Shown piece by piece: positions 49,424 through 55,348 of a stretch of 64,000 nucleotides of DNA. The notes beneath the pieces were generated by a model. That model was not told the DNA's origin. It did not search any database and was given only the letters and a program-made list of their open reading frames with translations. The position numbers were made by a program, and so were the translations under genes. This stretch comes from an uncultured Methanobacterium sp. (lineage in GTDB: Archaea; Methanobacteriota; Methanobacteria; Methanobacteriales; Methanobacteriaceae). The DNA is taken from contig NZ_OY762015.1 in assembly GCF_963665055.1 (NCBI RefSeq), positions 2,812,501-2,876,500 on the forward strand, read 5' to 3'. Numbering within the stretch: the stretch's first letter is position 1; every line of letters starts with the position of its first letter.

Positions 49424-49840
49424 ATGTCTGAAAATGAGCCGAAAATAGTTGGATTTTGTTGTAACTGGTGCTGTTATGGTGGTGCAGATACCGCAGGAAC
49501 TTCCAGGATGCAGTACCCCCCAGGGGTTAGGATCATCCGTGTCATGTGTTCCGGAAGAATAACTCCATCCATGGTACTCAAAGCGTTCAAAGAAGGAGCT
49601 GATGGTGTGTTTGTAGGAGGATGTCACATTGGGGACTGCCATTATGATGCTGGGAATTATAAGTGGCGAAGGAGAGCTAAGTTTGTTGAAGATATTCTTC
49701 CAGAGTTTGGAATTGATGAAGAAAGGTTCAGATTTGAGTGGATTTCAGCGTCTGAGGGGGAAAAATTCAAGAAAACCATGGAAGAGTTCTACAAAACCGT
49801 AAAAAAGTATGGTTCTTTTAAAAGATCATTTTCAAAATGA
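49424..49840 (+). CDS. mvhD: MvhD-like [2Fe-2S] electron-transfer subunit
   Basis: A 138-residue homolog of the delta subunit of F420-nonreducing hydrogenase, which links Mvh or Fdh to HdrA of heterodisulfide reductase. The cysteine motif FCCNWCCYGGAD, MCSGRITPSM and VGGCHIGDCHYDAGN hold the cluster. GGTGAT precedes the ATG. No hydrogenase (MvhAG) or Hdr gene is adjacent; the neighbours are the FdhA-short and FdhB-like genes, so the unit probably couples F420 to HdrABC. The stop codon lies inside the terminator hairpin. Confidence 0.92.
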   Translation: MSENEPKIVGFCCNWCCYGGADTAGTSRMQYPPGVRIIRVMCSGRITPSMVLKAFKEGADGVFVGGCHIGDCHYDAGNYKWRRRAKFVEDILPEFGIDEERFRFEWISASEGEKFKKTMEEFYKTVKKYGSFKRSFSK

Positions 49841-49855
49841 TCTGAACCTTTTTTT
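49823..49855 (+). terminator. Perfect hairpin and T7 terminator after mvhD
   Basis: AGATCATTTT-C-AAAATGATCT forms a perfect 10-bp stem (49823-49843), continued by GGTTC/GAACC outer arms, then seven T (49849-49855). It ends the fdh-like operon. The stretch 49841-49980 has no gene. Confidence 0.8.
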
Positions 49856-49980
49856 ATTTATTTTAGATGAATTATTGGCATATTTGTGATTAGAAATTAT
49901 TTTTGCAGTTTTTAAGTATATGGTTATGATTTATGGATTTTTCATATAACAAAGAGAACAATCTTTATAAATCTACATTA

Positions 49981-50018
49981 TTAATTATTGCAAACCGAAT
50001 AATCGCTATGTTTATATG
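49981..50018 (+). promoter_or_regulatory. Shared promoter element, copy 3 (alcohol dehydrogenase 1)
   Basis: TTAATTATTG-CAAAC (CAAAC 49991-49995), seven bases, TCGCTATGTTTATATG (50003-50018). TATA box TTTATAT 50011-50017. The leader (about 95 nt) contains a 21-nt block at 50039-50059 that recurs with two mismatches at 53994-54014 in front of the SDR gene. Confidence 0.88.
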
Positions 50019-50138
50019 TGATCACATTGTTATAAAAAATCAACTCGATAGATGTCTGGATATTAAAACTCGAGAAAATTTCTGGATATTAAAAATTCAC
50101 CGCGGAAATATTCAGAATACTAAAATGGAGATGATATT

Positions 50139-51218
50139 ATGAAAGGATTAGCAATGACTGCACCCAATAAAGTGGAATGGATTGAAAAGGAAAAACCAAA
50201 AGCTGGACCTAGAGATGCAATAATAAAGCCAACAGCTCTAGCGCCCTGTAGTTCAGATATTCACACAGTATGGGAAGGTGGTTTAGATCTTGGAGGGGAT
50301 ATTCGTATTTTAGGTCATGAAGCAATAGGTATCGTTGATGAAGTTGGAAGTGAAGTTACAGACTTCAAACCCGGCGATAAAGTAATAGTGCCTGCAATTA
50401 CTCCTAACTGGAGCGCTAAAGCTTCACAATGTGGTTTCCACCAGCATGCGGACTGCCTATTAGGAGGATATCAATTCACCTTTATAAGGGATGGGTCCAT
50501 GTCAGAATATTTCATGGTTAACGATGCTGATGCGAACTTAGCTATTCAGCCAGATGGTATGTCTGATGAAGCAGCACTTATGTTAACCGATATGGTCACC
50601 ACAGGATTCAGTGGTGCTGAAAATGCCAATATCCAAATTGGGGATGACGTTGTTGTCATTGGAATTGGACCTGTTGGTCTAAATGCTGTAGCTGGTGCAG
50701 CATTAAGAGGTGCAGGAAGACTTTTTGCTGTAGGAAGTCGTCCAGATTGTGCCAGTTTAGCTAAAACGTACGGGGCCACTGATATAATCAACTACAAAAA
50801 TGGTGATATCGTAGAACAAGTATTAGAAGCAACGGATGGAAAAGGTGCTGATGCTGTGGTTGTAGCCGGAGGTAACGCTGAAACTTTTGCACAGGGAATT
50901 CAAATGGCCAAACCAGGATCAACAATTTCCAACATAAACTACTTCGGTACACAAAATTACAAAAGTGCTGGGGACATCTTACCAATTCCTCGTGATGCAT
51001 GGGGAGCAGGTATGGCCCACAAAACCATCACTGGTGGTCTATGTCCCGGTGGACGAGTTCGAATGGAACAATTAGCGAATGTTGTAGAAGCCGGGCGCTT
51101 TGACCCAGGTTTACTGATTACCCATAGATTCAAAGGACTGGAAAAAGTTGAAGATGCTCTTTACCTCATGAAAGATAAACCTAGAGATCTAATCAAACCA
51201 ATGGTTACAGTAGATTAA
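50139..51218 (+). CDS. NADP-dependent secondary alcohol dehydrogenase 1
   Basis: A 359-residue zinc medium-chain dehydrogenase of the Thermoanaerobacter brockii/Clostridium beijerinckii secondary-alcohol type. Zinc ligands are C37, H60 and D151, with E61 beside them. The nucleotide motif is GIGPVG; the NADP signature GSR (199-201) with Y219 is kept, as in the T. brockii enzyme (one residue offset). It would oxidise 2-propanol, 2-butanol and similar alcohols to ketones, giving NADPH. The start at 50139 follows GGAGATGAT. It is followed by an ABM-fold gene. The exact substrate is not provable from sequence. Confidence 0.92.
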   Translation: MKGLAMTAPNKVEWIEKEKPKAGPRDAIIKPTALAPCSSDIHTVWEGGLDLGGDIRILGHEAIGIVDEVGSEVTDFKPGDKVIVPAITPNWSAKASQCGFHQHADCLLGGYQFTFIRDGSMSEYFMVNDADANLAIQPDGMSDEAALMLTDMVTTGFSGAENANIQIGDDVVVIGIGPVGLNAVAGAALRGAGRLFAVGSRPDCASLAKTYGATDIINYKNGDIVEQVLEATDGKGADAVVVAGGNAETFAQGIQMAKPGSTISNINYFGTQNYKSAGDILPIPRDAWGAGMAHKTITGGLCPGGRVRMEQLANVVEAGRFDPGLLITHRFKGLEKVEDALYLMKDKPRDLIKPMVTVD

Positions 51219-51220
51219 TA

Positions 51221-51259
51221 GGATTAGTGCATTTAATCCTTAATTTCATTCTTTTTTTT
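51221..51259 (+). terminator. Hairpin and T8 terminator after alcohol dehydrogenase 1
   Basis: GGATTA (51221-51226) pairs with TAATCC (51234-51239), and eight T follow at 51252-51259. It may limit transcription into the ABM gene downstream. Confidence 0.5.
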
Positions 51260-51337
51260 ATTTTTTGGTATAAATTTGATTATTTTTTATGAGAACTAAA
51301 TTAATTATTTTCATAAGAAAATTAGGTGTGTATAATT

Positions 51338-51622
51338 ATGATAACAGGGACCATTACAGCTAAGCATGGCCATAAAAATATACTTATTGAAAAATCACAA
51401 TATTTGATTGAATATGCTCGTTTAAAACCAGGTTGTGTCAGTTATCATGTATATAGAAGCACAGAAAATAAAGATTTTTTATTGAGGGTGGATCATTGGA
51501 ATACAGAGGTTTTAGAAGTAAACATGCAGACTGAACATTTCAATGTATTTTGTGTGGCTATTGAAGATATTATAATTGAAAAAATAGGTACTGGAATATA
51601 TTCTGCAGATAAAATGTTATAA
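51338..51622 (+). CDS. ABM-fold (antibiotic biosynthesis monooxygenase-like) protein 1
   Basis: A 94-residue dimeric alpha-beta barrel protein of the YgiN/ABM type. MITGTITAKHGHKN starts the first strand; KPGCVSYHVYRSTENKDFLLRVDHWN and MQTEHFNVFCVAIEDII are the conserved second half. ABM proteins are small monooxygenases, isomerases or binding proteins; the metal-free active site gives little sequence signature. Two close paralogs (53290 and 54926) each follow another dehydrogenase gene. The start at ATG 51338 is chosen over an upstream GTG that overlaps the ribosome-binding site. Confidence 0.78.
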   Translation: MITGTITAKHGHKNILIEKSQYLIEYARLKPGCVSYHVYRSTENKDFLLRVDHWNTEVLEVNMQTEHFNVFCVAIEDIIIEKIGTGIYSADKML

Positions 51623-51880
51623 TTCTTTGAGTTGTTGAATCACATGAATAATAGGTTTTATTAGGATTCCACCCGGAAAAAAGCATTATTTTTTCCAATA
51701 AAATACCAGAACATGTATAAAACTCACAAAAAATATATCAACATTTTTTAGTCATTATATAAACAAATAATCGATTTAAAATACAATAACGCTTTTTAAT
51801 GGATTCTATATTTAAAATTATCTTCAAAAAATTCTTTTTTTTAATCAAAAAAAGCGAATATTCTCTATGAATACTAATTA
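51623..51880. other. AT-rich spacer before the alcohol dehydrogenase 2 promoter
   Basis: The complete gene-free stretch is 51623-51972, which ends in the shared promoter element. This part shows only AT-rich DNA without hairpins or frames that I can assign. Confidence 0.4.
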
Positions 51881-51918
51881 TTAATCATTGCAAACAGACT
51901 ATTCGGTATGTTTATATA
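51881..51918 (+). promoter_or_regulatory. Shared promoter element, copy 4 (alcohol dehydrogenase 2)
   Basis: TTAATCATTG-CAAAC (CAAAC 51891-51895), seven bases, TCGGTATGTTTATATA (51903-51918). The only core difference is TCGG for TCGC. Predicted start of transcription is near 51942, giving a leader of about 30 nt. Confidence 0.88.
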
Positions 51919-51972
51919 TGATAATTTAGTATGTCAATTGTAGCACGTGCAAAAATTCAACGAGGGACAAAA

Positions 51973-53043
51973 ATGAAAGGATATGCAATGTTAAAAATTG
52001 GTGAAGTAGGATGGATAGAAAAGGAAAGGCCAAAGTGTGGGCCAAGAGACGCCATTGTAAGACCAACAGCATTAGCACCATGTACATCGGATGTTCACAC
52101 TGTTTGGGAAGGAGCAATAGGTGAACGACACAACATGATTTTAGGGCATGAAGCTGTAGGTATAGTGGATGAAGTAGGCAGTGAAGTCCAAGACTTCAAA
52201 GTTGGTGACAAAGTAATTGTACCAGCAATCACTCCAGACTGGGATTCAGAAGCATGTCAGCGTGGTTTCCCATCACAAACCGGAGGCGCCTGTGGAGGAT
52301 GGAAATACTCCAACTTCAAAGATGGTGTATTCGGCGAATACTTCCACGTCAACATGGCAGACAACAACCTGGCAATCCAACCAGAGGGAATGTCCGATGA
52401 AGCAGCGGTTATGATCGTGGACATGTTGAGTACTGGATTCATGGGTGCTGAAAACGCAGCAATAGAACTTGGTGCAACAGTAGCTGTTCTTGGTATCGGA
52501 GCAGTAGGACTCAGTGCAATAGCCGGTGCAAGACTAGAAGGTGCAGGAAGAATATTCGCAGTTGGAACCAGACCAATATCAGTTGAAGTGGCCAAAAAGT
52601 ATGGTGCAACCGATATAATCAGCTACAAAGATGGAGACACTGCAGACCAGATTCTAGAAGCAACCGATGGGGCGGGTGTTGACGCTGTAATAGTAGCTGG
52701 CGGTCATGCAGAAATTTTATTAGATGCATTCAAAATGGCCAAAGCAGGATCCAAAATCGCCAACATAAACTACTTCGGTAAAGGACAAGGTGATAAAGAC
52801 ACAGTACCAATACCCCGTGTAGACTGGGGCTTCGGAATGGCAGACAAAGACCTGATCACCGGACTATGTCCTGGTGGAAGAACCAGAATGGAAAGACTGG
52901 CAGATCTTGTAACCTACGACCGTGTAGACCCAACATTAATGGTCACCCACACCTTCAAAGGCTTTGATTATATTGGAGAAGCTCTGGAACTGATGAGAGA
53001 AAAACCAAGAGACCTAATCAAACCAGTAGTCCTATTAGATTAA
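51973..53043 (+). CDS. NADP-dependent secondary alcohol dehydrogenase 2
   Basis: A 356-residue paralog of the dehydrogenase at 50139. Zinc ligands C37, H59 and D150 and the cofactor residues G198, T199, R200 and Y218 fall at exactly the positions of the T. brockii enzyme; Ser199 is Thr here. APCTSDVHTVWEGAIGERHN and the C-terminal GLCPGGRTRMERL are family motifs. I start at ATG 51973 (MKGYAMLKIGEVGW); an ATG at 51931 would add 14 residues that no relative has. Differences from copy 1 around residues 95-115 (substrate loop) suggest different alcohol preference. Confidence 0.92.
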   Translation: MKGYAMLKIGEVGWIEKERPKCGPRDAIVRPTALAPCTSDVHTVWEGAIGERHNMILGHEAVGIVDEVGSEVQDFKVGDKVIVPAITPDWDSEACQRGFPSQTGGACGGWKYSNFKDGVFGEYFHVNMADNNLAIQPEGMSDEAAVMIVDMLSTGFMGAENAAIELGATVAVLGIGAVGLSAIAGARLEGAGRIFAVGTRPISVEVAKKYGATDIISYKDGDTADQILEATDGAGVDAVIVAGGHAEILLDAFKMAKAGSKIANINYFGKGQGDKDTVPIPRVDWGFGMADKDLITGLCPGGRTRMERLADLVTYDRVDPTLMVTHTFKGFDYIGEALELMREKPRDLIKPVVLLD

Positions 53044-53218
53044 ATAAAAATTTTTATTCTTCTATTTTTCCTTTTTTTAGAAGAATTAAGCTGTACAGAT
53101 CAAACTACAAAGATAATTAAGTTATTCAAGGGTGTTTAATCATTTCCAAATGTATCTTAAGTTCGATATATTAATCATTTGCAATATCTTAGTCATTTGA
53201 AAGTATAATTTCAGTCAT

Positions 53219-53272
53219 TCCAGGATACCCTAAGCTATTTCATTATCCAGGATACCCTAAGCTATTTCATTA
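53219..53272. repeat. 27-bp tandem repeat, two perfect copies
   Basis: Two identical 27-base units (53219-53245 and 53246-53272) stand just upstream of the ABM protein 2 ribosome-binding site. The unit includes GGATACCCTAAGC. Its role is unknown; it may come from the same rearrangements as the nearby rad50 fragment. Confidence 0.85.
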
Positions 53273-53289
53273 AATATAGGAGGAATAAG

Positions 53290-53580
53290 ATGATTATTGT
53301 AACAGCTACCATAACTGGCAAACCAGGTAAAAGGGATGAACTTATTTCTAAATCTCAGGATGTGATTAAATCCACCCGTCTAGAACAGGGGAACATCAGT
53401 TATGAATTACTGGCCAGCACCGAAGATGATGATGTTCTTTTGATGTTTGAAAAATGGAAAAATAAAGAAGCTTTAGATACCCACATGCAAACCAAACATT
53501 TCAAGTCATTTGGCTCCGCAATTGAAGATCTTGTGGCAAAAGAATTAGAAATAACTATTTATTCTGCTGAGAAAGCATAA
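53290..53580 (+). CDS. ABM-fold protein 2
   Basis: A 96-residue paralog of the ABM-fold protein after alcohol dehydrogenase 1, and very close to ABM protein 3 also at the DNA level. MIIVTATITGKPGKRDELISKS, NISYELLASTEDDDVLLMFEKW and HMQTKHFKSFGSAIEDLV are the conserved parts. AGGAGG lies seven bases before the ATG. It follows alcohol dehydrogenase 2 by about 250 bp, with a tandem repeat in between. Its role with the dehydrogenase (for example handling of a ketone or enol) is not known. Confidence 0.8.
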   Translation: MIIVTATITGKPGKRDELISKSQDVIKSTRLEQGNISYELLASTEDDDVLLMFEKWKNKEALDTHMQTKHFKSFGSAIEDLVAKELEITIYSAEKA

Positions 53581-53658
53581 AAAAAGATTATTTCGACTGG
53601 ATGATTTAGGATTTTACCCGAAAACATATCTTACAAAGCACCTTTTTATTTTTCAATT

Positions 53659-53823
53659 CTAAAAAAAATCAGCAACATCTTCCAGATCCACATTATTGTT
53701 TAAGATTATCGGGGAGTTGGGCGCATGAGGAATGTTCTTGGCAGATCATAGCTCTTGCCTGCGATAGCCATAAAGTGGATGGTTGGTTCATCCAGCATGA
53801 TAATCTCTAAATTACCTCCATAT
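53659..53823 (-). pseudogene. Decayed fragment of the rad50 3' end
   Basis: Read on the minus strand, this stretch encodes GGNLEIIMLDEPTIH, then after a frameshift YRRQEL, then (another frame) NNVDLEDVADFF and a stop. The intact Rad50 at 55349-58048 ends with GGSLEMIMLDEPTIHLDAYR, YRRQEL and HDVDLEDAADNI in the same order. The nucleotide likeness is also plain (ATGGTTGGTTCATCCAGCAT beside ATGGTGGGTTCATCCAGCAT). It is therefore a frameshifted copy of about the last 60 codons of rad50. It lies right behind ABM protein 2, as the real rad50 end lies behind ABM protein 3. Confidence 0.88.
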
Positions 53824-53922
53824 AACGTCTTAATTATTCATATTGTCTATTTTAAATTTCTAATATTTCTATAAACCTACTATTTTTATTATTTTCATTC
53901 AATGGCCACGAATCGTTGAAAG

Positions 53923-53960
53923 ATACTACTTACAAACAAAATAATCGCTATTTTTATATG
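53923..53960 (+). promoter_or_regulatory. Shared promoter element, copy 5 (SDR gene)
   Basis: CAAAC (53933-53937), seven bases, TCGCTATTTTTATATG (53945-53960). The left flank is less conserved than in the other copies and GTTT of the dyad is TTTT, so this is the weakest copy. TATA box at about 53953-53959. Confidence 0.8.
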
Positions 53961-53993
53961 GAATAAATTCCATTTTTATATGTCACACGAGTA

Positions 53994-54014
53994 ATCAACT
54001 CGGAAGATGTCTGG
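53994..54014 (+). repeat. Leader block shared with alcohol dehydrogenase 1
   Basis: 21 bases here match 50039-50059 except for two positions (CGGAAG versus CGATAG), both within the transcribed leader downstream of the shared element. This suggests that the promoter and leader of the SDR gene were copied from those of dehydrogenase 1, or the reverse. Confidence 0.7.
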
Positions 54015-54058
54015 CAGAGGGTAAATATTTAACCTAAAAACACATGTGGAGGGATTGA

Positions 54059-54835
54059 ATGGAAAATTGTTTTGATTTAGAGGGGAAAGTGGCAGTTGTA
54101 ACCGGTGCTTCCGGTGGTCTTGGAGCAGATGCAGCAATGGCATATGCACAAAATGGTGCTGATGTTGCTCTTCTAGCCCGAAGAAAAGACAGATTAGAAG
54201 CACTGGCAAAAGAAATTGAATCAACAGGACGAAAAGCCCTTGCAGTTCAGTGTGATGTGGCCAATGAGGAAAGCGTTGAAAATGCAATTGAAGAAGTGAT
54301 CAATTATTTTGGAAAAATTGATATTCTCCTGAACAACGCGGGTGTGGCAATCCGTGGGGGTGTATGTGATTTATGCGTTGAAGACTGGGACAAGGGAATG
54401 GATGTAAATGTTAAAGGAATTTATCTGGTCTCAAAACATGTCATCCCCCACATGATTGAAAATAATTATGGAAAAGTCGTGAATACCAGTTCCATCAATT
54501 CTGTGGCTGGTGACAAGAATGATGTCTTCATACGTCATGTGTACAATGCTTCAAAAGCTGCTGTTCGTGGTCTGACCATGGGTATGGCCTGTTCATATGG
54601 TAAATATGGAATTACCATAAATGCGGTTGGTCCAGGTCTATTTGAATCTGAAATGACAGCAGATACCTTATTTAAATCTGATGATTTCCTGGAAGCATAC
54701 AGCAGAATTGTACCGCTCAACCGTCCAGCTAAAAAAGGAGAATTAAACGGACCAATCCTGTTCCTTTCATCAGAAGCATCATCCTATGTAACCGGACAAA
54801 CTATCTTTGTTGATGGTGGTTTCTCAGTGGTCTGA
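54059..54835 (+). CDS. Short-chain dehydrogenase/reductase (SDR)
   Basis: A 258-residue classical SDR. The cofactor motif is TGASGGLG, with ARRKDRLE after beta 2 (Arg residues fit NADP). NNAG is in ILLNNAGVA. The catalytic Ser is in NTSSINS and Tyr/Lys in YNASKAA. The C-terminal GQTIFVDGGFSV is typical. GGAGG precedes the ATG. It has its own copy of the shared promoter element and is followed by an ABM-fold gene, the same arrangement as for both alcohol dehydrogenases. It may act on a related alcohol or ketone; substrate unknown. Confidence 0.88.
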   Translation: MENCFDLEGKVAVVTGASGGLGADAAMAYAQNGADVALLARRKDRLEALAKEIESTGRKALAVQCDVANEESVENAIEEVINYFGKIDILLNNAGVAIRGGVCDLCVEDWDKGMDVNVKGIYLVSKHVIPHMIENNYGKVVNTSSINSVAGDKNDVFIRHVYNASKAAVRGLTMGMACSYGKYGITINAVGPGLFESEMTADTLFKSDDFLEAYSRIVPLNRPAKKGELNGPILFLSSEASSYVTGQTIFVDGGFSVV

Positions 54836-54925
54836 TTTATTAAAAAAGTTCAAATAAGCATGAATTGAATCATTAGACTAAATTTTAAGATGAATCCTGA
54901 AATAAATTAAGGAGGAATGACCGTA

Positions 54926-55231
54926 GTGATCATATTAACAGCTACTATAACCGCTAAACCGGGTAGAAGAGATGAACTTATTTCCAAGTCCCAGGGTTTG
55001 ATTAAATCCACCCGTTTAGAACCGGGCTGCATCAGCTACAATCTATATGCCAGCACTGAAAATGAGGATGTGCTGATAATGATTGAACAATATGAAGACA
55101 AAGAAGCATTAGATGCCCACATGCAAGCTGACCATTTTAAAGCATTTTGCGGGGCTGCTGCAGATATTTTGGCCGAAGAAATGGGTGTTGACATATATTC
55201 GGCTGAGAAAGTTTCAGCTGAAAAGGTCTAG
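54926..55231 (+). CDS. ABM-fold protein 3
   Basis: A 101-residue paralog of the other two ABM-fold proteins. From GTG 54926 it reads MIILTATITAKPGRRDELIS, in register with ABM protein 2. GGAGG (54911-54915) is ten bases before this GTG but only one base before an ATG at 54917, so I prefer GTG. The C-terminus has a short duplicated EKVSAEKV tail. It is followed by a terminator and then, convergently, by rad50. It ends the island. Confidence 0.8.
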   Translation: MIILTATITAKPGRRDELISKSQGLIKSTRLEPGCISYNLYASTENEDVLIMIEQYEDKEALDAHMQADHFKAFCGAAADILAEEMGVDIYSAEKVSAEKV

Positions 55232-55255
55232 TTTCGGGAAATAAGTATAATTTAA

Positions 55256-55299
55256 GGAGTTTCAGGAGGGATTTAATTTCCCTTAAACTCCCTTTTTTT
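55256..55299 (+). terminator. Hairpin and T7 terminator after ABM protein 3
   Basis: GGAGTTT (55256-55262) pairs with AAACTCC (55285-55291), enclosing a second stem GGGA/TCCC, and seven T follow (55293-55299). It separates the island from the convergent rad50. Confidence 0.75.
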
Positions 55300-55348
55300 C
55301 ATTCTTTAGATTCAACATTTTAAATTCAAATGGTGATCTGTAATTATT

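Noticed and set aside
49933..50142. 69-codon frame before alcohol dehydrogenase 1
   Set aside because: It covers the conserved promoter element and leader; no ribosome-binding site and no conserved protein features.
50139..51218. F420-dependent alcohol dehydrogenase (Adf type)
   Set aside because: The sequence is a zinc MDR enzyme with an NADP signature, not a luciferase-like F420 enzyme.
43910..55231. Island as an integrated virus or transposon
   Set aside because: No integrase, transposase, attachment repeats or phage genes are seen; the tRNA in the window is far away, at 4.5 kb.
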